Source: Synechococcus sp. UW179A
GTDB lineage: Bacteria > Cyanobacteriota > Cyanobacteriia > PCC-6307 > Cyanobiaceae
DNA length: 64,000 nucleotides
Assembly: GCF_900473965.1 (NCBI RefSeq)
Contig: NZ_UCNJ01000024.1
Span: forward strand, 62,001-126,000
Direction of reading: 5' to 3'
This document shows positions 1 through 7,743 of this stretch, piece by piece (within the stretch, counting starts at the first letter, position 1; every line of letters begins with the position of its first letter). The notes beneath the pieces were generated by a model. The model was not told the DNA's origin. It was given only the letters and a program-made list of their open reading frames with translations, and did no database searches. The position numbers and the translations under genes were made by a program.

Positions 1-1035
1 GTGGGGTTCACAGCCTTCCTTGACTGTGGCCACCACGTCGTTGGCGTAGTTCTGAAGCGAGTAATTGGTCGAGGCGGCCGTTGCTGTGCGACTGCCGTCG
101 TAATCAATACCCAGTCCTCCTCCCACATCCAGATATCCCATCGGAGCGCCGAGTTTGTGCAGCTCCACATAGATACGTGATGCCTCCTGCAGCGCGTCCT
201 TCACGACACCGATGTCGTTGATTTGGCTGCCGACATGGAAGTGGAGTAATCGCAGCTCTGCAAGCAGACCTGCCTCGCGTAGAGCTTCGACAGTGGCGAG
301 GATCTCAGGAACCGGTAACCCGAATTTGGCCTTATCACCAACCGAGCTACCCCAGCGGCCAGTGCTTCGGCTGGACAGCCGAGCGCGGATCCCGATCAGA
401 GGTGCAGCCCCGAGTTCCCGGCTAGCGTCAATGATCCGTTGCACTTCATCGGCTTGCTCGATCACGACCACTGGCCGCCTGCCAAGGCGCCTGGCCAGGA
501 TCGCCGTTTCGATGTAGCGCTGATCCTTGTAGCCATTGCAGATCAGCAAGGCTTCGGGATCGTCAATCAGCGAGAGGGCAATAAGCAGTTCTGCCTTGCT
601 GCCAGCTTCGAGACCGAAGTGCCAGCGCTTGCCGCAGGTCACCAGCTCCTCCACAACATGGCATTGCTGGTTGCATTTCACAGGGAACACGCCCTGGTAA
701 CGACCGCTGTAGTCGTATCGAGTGATCGCTCGCTCGAAGGCGGCATGCAGGCTTTCCAGCCGGTCTTCGAGGATGTCATCAAACCTGATCAGTAGTGGCA
801 GGTTGAGATTGCGGCCTTGCAGGCCTTTCACCAGCTCCACCAAATCCAGGCTGCCGCCACGCTCTCCACGTGGTTGCACGCTCATATGGCCGCGCAGATT
901 GATGGAGAAGTAAGGATGTCCCCAACGTTCGAGTCCATAGAGCTCGGAACTGTCCTGAATATTCCAGGAAGTGATCGCCGCTGATCGTCCCTCTGTCTCC
1001 TCACGTCCTGGTTGGTTGGCGTCGGAGAGCACCAT
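1..1035 (-). CDS. speA: Biosynthetic arginine decarboxylase, 5' part (cut by window edge)
   Basis: PLP enzyme that decarboxylates arginine to agmatine, the first step of polyamine synthesis in the cytoplasm. I translated the minus strand by hand. The N-terminal part of SpeA is seen: the lysine-bearing segment FPVKCNQQ expected to hold PLP, the stretch GLEAGSKAELL, and the glycine-rich GYLDVGGGLGIDYDG near the window edge. The ATG at 1033-1035 fits the family start. About 345 residues are present and the C-terminal half lies outside the window. It is divergent from ndk, with 138 bp between the two starts. Confidence 0.93.
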   Translation of the reverse strand, partial: MVLSDANQPGREETEGRSAAITSWNIQDSSELYGLERWGHPYFSINLRGHMSVQPRGERGGSLDLVELVKGLQGRNLNLPLLIRFDDILEDRLESLHAAFERAITRYDYSGRYQGVFPVKCNQQCHVVEELVTCGKRWHFGLEAGSKAELLIALSLIDDPEALLICNGYKDQRYIETAILARRLGRRPVVVIEQADEVQRIIDASRELGAAPLIGIRARLSSRSTGRWGSSVGDKAKFGLPVPEILATVEALREAGLLAELRLLHFHVGSQINDIGVVKDALQEASRIYVELHKLGAPMGYLDVGGGLGIDYDGSRTATAASTNYSLQNYANDVVATVKEGCEPH

Positions 1036-1173
1036 GCGTGGGAAAGCGCAACGATTAATAGAGCAAATCTAAGGAGCCTGCCTCAGTGCAGCAGAAACCG
1101 GCAGGTGCCTGTCTTGCTTGCCAAGGGGGCAGCTGAGCGCAGAAGATGGCAGGCTTCTTGCTTTTGAATCTTC

Positions 1174-1632
1174 ATGGCCACCGAACGCACGTTCATCGCC
1201 ATTAAGCCCGATGGTGTCCAACGCGGACTGGTGGGTGAAATCCTCGGACGCTTCGAGAGCAAGGGTTTCAAGTTGGTTGGCTTGAAGCAGATCACCCCAA
1301 GCCGCGATCTGGCTGAGCAGCACTACGGAGTGCATAAGGAGCGTCCCTTCTTTGCCGGCCTGGTTGATTTCATCACTTCAGGTCCTGTGGTGGCCATGGT
1401 TTGGGAAGGCGATGGCGTGATCGCCAGTGCTCGCAAGCTCATTGGTGCGACAAAGCCTTTAGAAGCCGAGCCAGGCACCATCCGTGGGGACCTTGCCGTG
1501 AACATCGGCAGAAATGTGATTCACGGTTCTGATGCAGCTGAAACGGCTCAATTTGAAATCGGTCTGTGGTTCCAACCTTCCGAGCTCAATGAATGGTCCC
1601 CGTCCGACCAGAGTTGGCGTGTTGAGGCTTGA
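1174..1632 (+). CDS. ndk: Nucleoside diphosphate kinase
   Basis: Transfers the gamma-phosphate of ATP to nucleoside diphosphates through a phospho-histidine, balancing NTP pools. The 152-residue protein has the usual length. It shows the N-terminal [13 protein letters not shown] and the active-site NVIHGSD, with the catalytic His at residue 117. A clear intrinsic terminator follows 30 bp after the stop, so the gene is probably monocistronic. It diverges from speA. Confidence 0.98.
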   Translation: MATERTFIAIKPDGVQRGLVGEILGRFESKGFKLVGLKQITPSRDLAEQHYGVHKERPFFAGLVDFITSGPVVAMVWEGDGVIASARKLIGATKPLEAEPGTIRGDLAVNIGRNVIHGSDAAETAQFEIGLWFQPSELNEWSPSDQSWRVEA

Positions 1633-1662
1633 TTGGTAAGCCATCGATTCGGATCACACAAG

Positions 1663-1689
1663 CCCTGGGGCAAAATCCTAGGGTTTTTT
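1663..1689 (+). terminator. Intrinsic terminator of ndk
   Basis: A 7-bp stem with one G-U pair (arms at 1663-1669 and 1677-1683, loop GCAAAAT) is followed at once by six T. It sits about 30 bp after the ndk stop. Confidence 0.8.
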
Positions 1690-1766
1690 ATTTCTAAGTT
1701 GCTGTGTGAATGTAATCCTTTCGATTTCCTGATTCAGGAAAAAAGCTGGATGATCGAATCCGCAAG

Positions 1767-1795
1767 AAAAAAACCGCCTTGCGTTAGCAAAGCGG
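1767..1795 (-). terminator. Intrinsic terminator of the repeat-protein gene
   Basis: Read on the minus strand, CCGC-T-TTGC, loop TAAC, GCAA-G-GCGG forms a stem with a single internal mismatch and ends in seven T. It lies about 40 bp beyond the stop of the repeat-protein gene. Confidence 0.8.
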
Positions 1796-1834
1796 TCCGT
1801 TGTTGAAAGCGACTTAGATATATTGTCAGATTAA

Positions 1835-4225
1835 TCAAATGGAAGGTTGAAGATCTGTGCTGTTTAGCATTGGATTTGTTTGAGATCCGGGAATGGATGG
1901 ATTGGTCGTAACCGGGTTGATCTGGTCATTGACTGGTTGAAGATTGCTGCTCATCAGGATTGGATTAGTCTCTAATCCTGCAATCGATGGGTTGATCTCA
2001 GCGTGATTGAACTCCTCGACCTTTGTGAATGTCTCAAGAGCAGGATTGGAATTCGGGTTCAGATTTTGTTGATCTTCTTGGCTAAGCAGGAAATCATTTT
2101 TGTTGATGATTCTTGAGCTCAGATTGTGTTGGCTGAAGTTGGCAGCCTGAACATCCTTGAAGATCACCAAGGCAATCTTATCGTTGTCTTGTTGGTTGAA
2201 TCCATCGGAATCAAAGTACAGGGTGCTGTCATTTCCTTCTTGCGCGAAGCTTAAAAAGCCATCTTCAAAAATAGATTGTCGATTGAAGCCGATCCCATGG
2301 CCGATCAGGATGTCATCGCAGTCGATGCTGTCGCCGTTTTCACCGGTGATGAAGTCCACAAACATCAGCGGGTCGCTTGCATTCATCTGCGGATCCGATG
2401 CCTCGGAGGAGTTCAGACTGTTCAGCTTTGGCTCTTGATCCACGTTGGTGGTGTTGTCAGCCAGGGCTGGTTTGAACTGGTTGGTTTCTGCTTTGGGGCC
2501 CGTCTCAGCAACTGGGCTGTTGAGGTCCTGAACCGTCAGTTCCTCAATGGGACCCACCCGCTCTTTAGATTCTTTCGCTTGGAGCAGGCTTGTGAAGTAG
2601 TTGCGGGTTAGTCGCAGCTTGTCGGAGCCAGCACCGGAGATGTAGGTGATTCCAGTGCCGCCGTCGACGGTTAATTCATCATCTTGAGCACCAGTGTCCA
2701 CAAGCAATTGCTTGGTCTCAAGGCCAGTGATTCTGACGTTGTCGAAGCCTTCGCCAGTTCGCACCGTGCTGTTGAGCGCATTGCCCTTGATCTCGACGCT
2801 GTCGTCACCAGGTCCAACATCCAGGGTGCTGTTGCGCATGGCCCAGGCCGTGGTGCTGTTGCCCAGCGCATTCGCATCAAGGCGCACGACATCGTTACCG
2901 GTTTCGGTTTCGAGCACTGAATGGTCGAGACCGATGGCTTCGGCGTAACCGCAGTGATTGGTGGCGCTGGCTTTGATGTGCACCTTGTCGTTATCGGCGC
3001 CGGTATTGATCTGAGAATCCAGGGCGCCATAGGCGGCGATGGTGTCAGTGGTGTTGCCGCGAGCGATGGCATTGATGCGCAGTTTGTCTCTGCCTTGGCC
3101 GGAGCTAAAAGAGCTGTTGTCCATGCCGTAGGCGGGATCAAAGGCGCCTGCGCGGGTCACAGCACGCAGATCAATGCTGTCGTGGCCAGCACCAGCATCC
3201 AGAGTGCTGTTGCGCATGGCCCAGGCATTGGTGCTGTTGCCGCAGGCACGGGCATGAATGCGCACGACATCGTCACCGGTTTCGGTTTCGAGCACTGAAT
3301 GGTCGAGACCGATGGCTTCGGCGTAACCACGGCGATTGCTGGCGGAGGCTCGGATCTGCACCTTGTCGTTATCGGCGCCGGTATTGATCTGAGAATCCAG
3401 GGCGCCATAGGCGGCGATGGTGTCAGTGGTGTTGCCGCGAGCGATGGCATTGATGCGCAGTTTGTCTCTGCCTTGGCCGGAGCTAAAAGAGCTGTTGTCC
3501 ATGCCGTAGGCGGGATCAAAGGCGCCTGCACGGGTCACAGCACGCAGATCAACTTTGTCGTGACCAGGCCCAACATCCAGGGTGCTGTTGCGCATGGCCC
3601 AGGCATTGGTGCTCATGCCGCGGGCATGGGCATGAATGCGCACGACATCGTCACCGGTTTCGGTTTCGAGCACTGAATTGTCGAGACCGATGGCTTCGGC
3701 GTAACCACGGCGATTGCTGGCGGAGGCTCGGATCTGCACCTTGTCGTTATCGGCGCCGGTATTGATCTGAGAATCCAGGGCGCCATAGGCGGCGATGGTG
3801 TCAGTGGTGTTGCCGCGAGCGATGGCATTGATGCGCAGTTTGTCTCTGCCTTGGCCGGAGCTAAAAGAGCTGTTGTCCATGCCGTAGGCGGGATCAAAGG
3901 CGCCTGCACGGGTCACAGCACGCAGATCAACTTTGTCGTGACCAGGCCCAACATCCAGGGTGCTGTTGCGCATGGCCCAGGCATTGGTGCTCATGCCGCG
4001 GGCATGGGCATGAATGCGCACGGAATCATTGCCTGCTGCGGTTGCAACGGTGGAATTGTTGAGTCCAGTCGCTTCGGCGTAGCCACCTCGATTGATGGCA
4101 CCAGCGCGAATGTCAATGCGATCGTTGTTGTTTCCAGAGAGAATTGTCCGTCCGTCCACAGTGGTGACGGAAACGGAAGGTCGGGGGCCGCGGTTGCGTT
4201 GGAAGGCACGTGCGATGAAGTTCAT
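1835..4225 (-). CDS. RTX-like repeat protein with tandem 126-residue units and type I secretion-like C-terminus
   Basis: Function unknown; probably an extracellular or surface protein. The 796 residues have no Sec signal peptide. Residues about 20-480 consist of ~31-residue sub-repeats built around G-x-G/D-x-D-x-h-x-h, for example VGPGHDKVDL, GQGRDKLRI, TGADNDKVQI and TETGDDVVRI. These resemble calcium-binding RTX nonapeptides but are less glycine-rich. Four sub-repeats make a 126-residue unit that recurs about three times. Around residues 610-700, DILIGHGIGF, LSFAQEG and LYFDSDGF resemble the C-terminal target domain of type I secreted proteins. A duplicated tail (NPSIAGLETNP, NPSIPGSQTNP) ends the protein. 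No type I exporter genes are nearby. The next upstream gene is divergent, across a palindrome-rich spacer. Confidence 0.8.
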   Translation of the reverse strand: MNFIARAFQRNRGPRPSVSVTTVDGRTILSGNNNDRIDIRAGAINRGGYAEATGLNNSTVATAAGNDSVRIHAHARGMSTNAWAMRNSTLDVGPGHDKVDLRAVTRAGAFDPAYGMDNSSFSSGQGRDKLRINAIARGNTTDTIAAYGALDSQINTGADNDKVQIRASASNRRGYAEAIGLDNSVLETETGDDVVRIHAHARGMSTNAWAMRNSTLDVGPGHDKVDLRAVTRAGAFDPAYGMDNSSFSSGQGRDKLRINAIARGNTTDTIAAYGALDSQINTGADNDKVQIRASASNRRGYAEAIGLDHSVLETETGDDVVRIHARACGNSTNAWAMRNSTLDAGAGHDSIDLRAVTRAGAFDPAYGMDNSSFSSGQGRDKLRINAIARGNTTDTIAAYGALDSQINTGADNDKVHIKASATNHCGYAEAIGLDHSVLETETGNDVVRLDANALGNSTTAWAMRNSTLDVGPGDDSVEIKGNALNSTVRTGEGFDNVRITGLETKQLLVDTGAQDDELTVDGGTGITYISGAGSDKLRLTRNYFTSLLQAKESKERVGPIEELTVQDLNSPVAETGPKAETNQFKPALADNTTNVDQEPKLNSLNSSEASDPQMNASDPLMFVDFITGENGDSIDCDDILIGHGIGFNRQSIFEDGFLSFAQEGNDSTLYFDSDGFNQQDNDKIALVIFKDVQAANFSQHNLSSRIINKNDFLLSQEDQQNLNPNSNPALETFTKVEEFNHAEINPSIAGLETNPILMSSNLQPVNDQINPVTTNPSIPGSQTNPMLNSTDLQPSI
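2885..4018. repeat. Three tandem 378-bp repeats inside the RTX-like gene
   Basis: Units are approximately 2885-3262, 3263-3640 and 3641-4018. The last two look identical except for a single base that I could see (near 3301 versus 3679). The first unit is more diverged. The period is a multiple of three (126 codons), so copy-number change keeps the frame. Confidence 0.9.
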
Positions 4226-4299
4226 GATTAAAGATTTGAGAGGAGCCTTTGCTCTCGAGCTGACTCACCTTCAGCGCAAAGTTCTTCCGATCCTGTGAT

Positions 4300-4319
4300 G
4301 TGAATCAGGCCTGATTCAC
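4300..4319. promoter_or_regulatory. 20-bp perfect palindrome, possible operator
   Basis: GTGAATCAGGCCTGATTCAC is perfectly self-complementary with no spacer. It lies 75 bp upstream of the repeat-protein start (4225, minus strand). A dimeric regulator site is the simplest reading; the regulator is unknown. Confidence 0.5.
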
Positions 4320-4337
4320 GGCCTGCTCAATGATTGT

Positions 4338-4353
4338 TGTGATCTGGATCACG
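4338..4353. promoter_or_regulatory. CRP-like site TGTGA-N6-TCACg
   Basis: The sequence TTGTGATCTGGATCACGG contains GTGATC and GATCAC as inverted arms separated by two bases. It matches the TGTGA-N6-TCACA consensus of CRP-family regulators at all but the last position. It lies 20 bp from the longer palindrome, between the divergent repeat-protein gene and the small ORF. This window also encodes an adenylate cyclase and a cyclic-nucleotide-binding protein, which gives the match some weight. Confidence 0.45.
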
Positions 4354-4378
4354 GCCTGAAGGTCTGGCTCAGAAGTGC

Positions 4379-4543
4379 ATGCAGCTCAAGGCTCTCAGCA
4401 GTTCTTCGTTCAACTTGGATGGTGTCCTCTTGAGGATTGCTCCGGTTAACAGGTCTGCGCTGACGGCGGCCAGCTATGGACCAGCCATCGGGCTCTCTCC
4501 AAGCAATGGCCCTTCCGCGCTGGAGTGGCGGGTCGAGGGCTGA
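4379..4543 (+). CDS. Possible small protein, 54 residues
   Basis: An ATG ORF too short for usual calling, beginning MQLKALSSSSFNLDGVLLRI and ending ALEWRVEG. It lies alone in the spacer between the repeat-protein gene and the methyltransferase fusion. A strong terminator begins 31 bp after its stop, as if it closed its own transcription unit. There is no strong Shine-Dalgarno sequence, no membrane segment and no family I recognise. The stretch could instead be a non-coding RNA ending at the same terminator. Confidence 0.4.
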   Translation: MQLKALSSSSFNLDGVLLRIAPVNRSALTAASYGPAIGLSPSNGPSALEWRVEG

Positions 4544-4573
4544 TGGCCTGTCGATTCACCTGAATCTGCATAC

Positions 4574-4601
4574 CCTCGGGACAATCTCCCGAGGTTTTTT
4601 T
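4574..4601 (+). terminator. Strong intrinsic terminator abutting the next gene
   Basis: An 8-bp perfect stem CCTCGGGA/TCCCGAGG (4574-4581, 4587-4594) with loop CAATC is followed by seven T. The T-run runs into the TTG proposed as start of the following CDS. It must therefore end an upstream transcript, or act as an attenuator in the leader of that CDS. Confidence 0.85.
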
Positions 4602-6039
4602 GAACGCCGAATCGTTACTGCTACTTCAGGCTCTTGAAGGGGTTGTTGATCAGGCGTTTGCTGATGTGCAGCCTTGCACTTTTGCTCCAGGGGTCAGCCT
4701 GATACAGGAGGGTGAGACTCCGGATGGCCTGCTTCTGATCTCATCAGGTGTGGTCCAGGCCAGTTGGGAGGGACTGTCGGCGCTGGAGGGCCCGCTGCTC
4801 GGCCCTGGCAGCGTGCTCGGAGATATCTCCTTTCTGTTGGGTGGTGTAGCCCGGGCCAGTGTGAAGGCACGTGAGCCGGTTGAGGCTCTGCGTCTCTCGC
4901 AGTTCGCTCTCCATGCCCTGATGGAGTCGAACCCTGCGCAGGGGATGCGTGTCTTCAAGGCTTTGGCCGCCATCAATGCCCAGCGTTTGCTCTCGCAGAC
5001 CCACTCTCATGGCCTTGACGGGGTGGCAGGACTTGGCGCCCCCTCTCTGATGCCGCCGGAGTTGGCGGCTGCGGTGCTCCGCTTCAAGCAGTGTGCCGCT
5101 GCGGTGGAAGCCGATTTTCGCCGTAGTGATCCCGATGCTGGACTGCGCAGGGATCTGGCCGCAGCATTTGACACCCTGGTTCGCCTGACTGGCAGTCTTT
5201 TTCCAGCGCTTTCGGGGGAGACCCCGGCACCTGACAGCCCAGCTCTTCAGGCTCTGCGCATCGAATTGCTTCCCTATCTGTTGCTGACCCGTTCGGCGGA
5301 GAGGATGTATCGCAAGCCCCGTGGTTATGCGGGCGATTTCCTCACGATTGCCTGGATGTATGCCGATGAGCCTGGCGGTGCTGGAGATTTAGGCACACTG
5401 CTTGATCGCTGTTTCCTGAATCAGCCTGCGGCCAGGGCAGTACGCAATCGCCGTGGCTTGTTGCGGGAGGAGCTGCAACGCGCTCTGACACTCACCGATC
5501 ATCGGCCGTTACGGGTCACAAGTCTGGCGTGTGGTCCGGCCGCCGAGATCTTTGACATTCTTCTGCAGGATTCCGATCTCGCTGATCAGGTGCAGTTCAC
5601 ATTGGTCGATGTTGACCAGCAGGCCCTTGATTATGTGCGCGAGCGTTTGGTTCGTGAGGGACTTGAGACAGTGGTGCGGCTTGAACGGCGTAATCTTCTG
5701 CATCTCTGCATTGGACGCCAGAAGCTGGATCTTGAGCCTCAGCACCTGATCTATTCCATCGGTTTGATTGATTATTTCGATGATCGGATTGTTACCCGTC
5801 TGCAGGCATGGATTCACTCTTGTCTGGAACCCGGCGGGCGTTCGATTCTGGGAAACTTTCACATTGATAATCCCACGCGTGGGCTGATGGATCACCTCCT
5901 TGACTGGCGTCTGATTCATCGCGATCAGCCAGCCATGGTGAAGCTGGCGGAGTCGGCTGGCTTCCCAGTCGGTCTCACTCAGTGCAGGTTTGAGGAAGCC
6001 GGCGTCAATCTGTTTTCGATTGCGACCCGCGAGCACTGA
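4600..6039 (+). CDS. Cyclic-nucleotide-binding domain fused to a SAM-dependent methyltransferase
   Basis: The 479-residue protein begins with a cyclic-nucleotide-binding (CNB) fold at about residues 15-130: FAPGVSLIQEGETPDGLLLISSG, then VLGDISFLLGGVARASVKA, which resembles the phosphate-binding cassette. A helical linker follows. The C-terminal half has the SAM motif VTSLACGPAAEIFDIL, an acidic loop TLVDVDQQALDYV, and LIYSIGLIDYF/LEPGGRSILGNFH, typical of class I methyltransferases. The substrate is unknown; cAMP or cGMP control of methylation is inferred from the fusion. The start is uncertain: TTG at 4600 lies inside the terminator T-run, and GTG at 4666 is an alternative. No HTH is seen, so this is not a CRP-type regulator. 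Confidence 0.8.
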   Translation: MNAESLLLLQALEGVVDQAFADVQPCTFAPGVSLIQEGETPDGLLLISSGVVQASWEGLSALEGPLLGPGSVLGDISFLLGGVARASVKAREPVEALRLSQFALHALMESNPAQGMRVFKALAAINAQRLLSQTHSHGLDGVAGLGAPSLMPPELAAAVLRFKQCAAAVEADFRRSDPDAGLRRDLAAAFDTLVRLTGSLFPALSGETPAPDSPALQALRIELLPYLLLTRSAERMYRKPRGYAGDFLTIAWMYADEPGGAGDLGTLLDRCFLNQPAARAVRNRRGLLREELQRALTLTDHRPLRVTSLACGPAAEIFDILLQDSDLADQVQFTLVDVDQQALDYVRERLVREGLETVVRLERRNLLHLCIGRQKLDLEPQHLIYSIGLIDYFDDRIVTRLQAWIHSCLEPGGRSILGNFHIDNPTRGLMDHLLDWRLIHRDQPAMVKLAESAGFPVGLTQCRFEEAGVNLFSIATREH

Positions 6040-6419
6040 TGCTATTGATTTTTTAAAGTTTTTACGAAAGATGTTTTGCATGGCAAGCATTTTATTTGCA
6101 TGCGTGCTTTGTTCCCGGTCTGAGCATTTATTGCTATAAGCCTAAATCGATGTTTTTTGATTTTGAGGCTGCATTCTTTTTGGCGAAAAAATTACAGCAT
6201 TGATATGCTTGTCCAATACTCAATGAATGTTGGAAAGTTCATTGCTTAAAGCAGTAATTTTTGAATTTGTGTGGCTCTTCTTCTTGCCTTTGCGAGTTCA
6301 TTGGTTGATTCCCACAAAGGCGTGGAGGTGCGTTGTTGAATGCCTCTGGTGAATAGGTGTAATCAGAGCATTTTGGCTGTTGATATGATGGCTGTAATGT
6401 TCAGGGCTTTCCGCACAGT
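6040..6419. other. AT-rich spacer without a recognisable gene
   Basis: 380 bp, clearly richer in A+T than its surroundings. Only very short ORFs are present (22 codons or fewer, apart from one out-of-frame overlap with the next gene). No convincing terminator for the upstream gene, tRNA or known RNA motif was found. Confidence 0.6.
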
Positions 6420-7562
6420 ATGGCTGAAAGATCAAATGAATGGGCGAGTAACTTGCGCAAGCAAAATTGGGACGATGAGCGACTCCAGCTCCTGTCCAAA
6501 GAAGGTCCCGATCATCAAACTTTTATGAAATGGCGTTCACCACGCTCTGGCATATCTAATCCTGAAAACCTTACGAATCAGTTTTGGGCTTATGCGATAC
6601 GTTACGGAGGTAGTTCATGGCAATTGAACCAGGATTTGGGAGGACCAGATGAATTTGAAGCGGGTCCTTGCTTCTCTTTTCGGCGATATGGCCAAGCCAA
6701 GGTAATTCTCGATGACGGAAGACGGGTTCTTATTGGGGGTGCACATGAAGATTTTTATGACCCTGGCTTTTGGATCTATAACGATGTAGTTGTGATTGAA
6801 GGCGATCAAGTTACCATTTACGGATATCCAGTAAATATCTTTCCACCTACCGACTATGCATCAGCAACGTTAGTTGGAAATGAAATCTGGATTATCGGTC
6901 ATTTGGGTTACCGGGAACATCGAAGCGAGGCTCCCACAAATGTATTTATCCTCAATACCGATGACTGGAGTATTCGTGTTGCTGAATGTGATGGCGACGA
7001 CCCCGGTTCAATCTGGGGACACTGTGCTGAATTATCAAGTAATGGCAAGCAACTTCTCATTAGTTCTGGTGAATGCCATCGTAAATTAGTAGGCCTTCCA
7101 GACCAGTCTTTGATCAATCCTAGCTTGTATGTGTTGAATCTGGAAAATTTCAGTTGGTTTATGTTTTCAAGAGAGTCGAAATGCCGTCAATGGCAAGTTA
7201 GTGGTATTGGCGAAAGCGCGTTGAGTCGATCATTCGATCTAACTCCTGAAAGTGTTCCGAACGATAATATGCTTAAAAATCTCCTTGTCCCTGGCCAAAG
7301 AGACCTTGACTTTCGTATTGCCTGCGATCCTGGTGAGGATCATTTCCTGACACTTACGGTTCAGGGCTTGGGTCATCCTGTGAGGGTAAGTCTTCAGGGC
7401 GAGATAGAAAGTTTCGTGAAATTTTATGATTTGGATCAACTTCTCAAGGACTTGCTGGAATTGATGGAGCTCAATTACGGCATTGGTCCGCTTAAGTTGG
7501 AGCCAATGGAGAGAGAGAGAGAGTCATTGCTTGATAACATTTTGAATTTTGACAGCCATTGA
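6420..7562 (+). CDS. Orphan protein, possible kelch-like beta-propeller
   Basis: A 380-residue protein of unknown function. There is no signal peptide or membrane segment. Segments such as AKVILDDGRRVLIGG, NDVVVIEGDQVTIYG, SATLVGNEIWIIGHLGYREH and VFILNTDDWSIRV have the spacing of kelch or propeller blades: a hydrophobic strand, G-G or G, then W six residues after an aromatic. The assignment is tentative. Codon use and base composition are AT-rich compared with neighbours on both sides, which suggests acquisition from outside or weak expression. It starts at an ATG at 6420 without a clear ribosome binding site and has no operon partner. Confidence 0.7.
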   Translation: MAERSNEWASNLRKQNWDDERLQLLSKEGPDHQTFMKWRSPRSGISNPENLTNQFWAYAIRYGGSSWQLNQDLGGPDEFEAGPCFSFRRYGQAKVILDDGRRVLIGGAHEDFYDPGFWIYNDVVVIEGDQVTIYGYPVNIFPPTDYASATLVGNEIWIIGHLGYREHRSEAPTNVFILNTDDWSIRVAECDGDDPGSIWGHCAELSSNGKQLLISSGECHRKLVGLPDQSLINPSLYVLNLENFSWFMFSRESKCRQWQVSGIGESALSRSFDLTPESVPNDNMLKNLLVPGQRDLDFRIACDPGEDHFLTLTVQGLGHPVRVSLQGEIESFVKFYDLDQLLKDLLELMELNYGIGPLKLEPMERERESLLDNILNFDSH

Positions 7563-7592
7563 GACGACTTGGCTATTATTGGCGCCCAACTT

Positions 7593-7715
7593 ATGCGTAG
7601 TAGGCATGTTTATGCGGCTGATGTGTTTAGTATCTATTCTTTGGCTGCGTTTGTATTGTCATTATTCTGGTTTTGGAGTGATGTAATTGTAAGCTACATG
7701 TCTCAAGACAGTTGA
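7593..7715 (+). CDS. Possible 40-residue single-span membrane protein
   Basis: A short ATG ORF 30 bp after the kelch-like orphan. It has one long hydrophobic, aromatic-rich segment at about residues 11-35 (DVFSIYSLAAFVLSLFWFW, then DVIVSYM), preceded by a basic start MRSRH. The architecture is that of the small one-helix proteins common in cyanobacterial membranes, but I recognise no known family. It may be chance in AT-rich DNA. Confidence 0.3.
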   Translation: MRSRHVYAADVFSIYSLAAFVLSLFWFWSDVIVSYMSQDS

Positions 7716-7743
7716 TCTTTTCCTCGTTAGTCGATACAGCTTT

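Noticed and set aside
1835-4225. 378-bp repeats considered as a CRISPR array or insertion element
   Set aside because: Units are directly adjacent, without spacers, open in one frame and match the sub-repeat structure of the protein.
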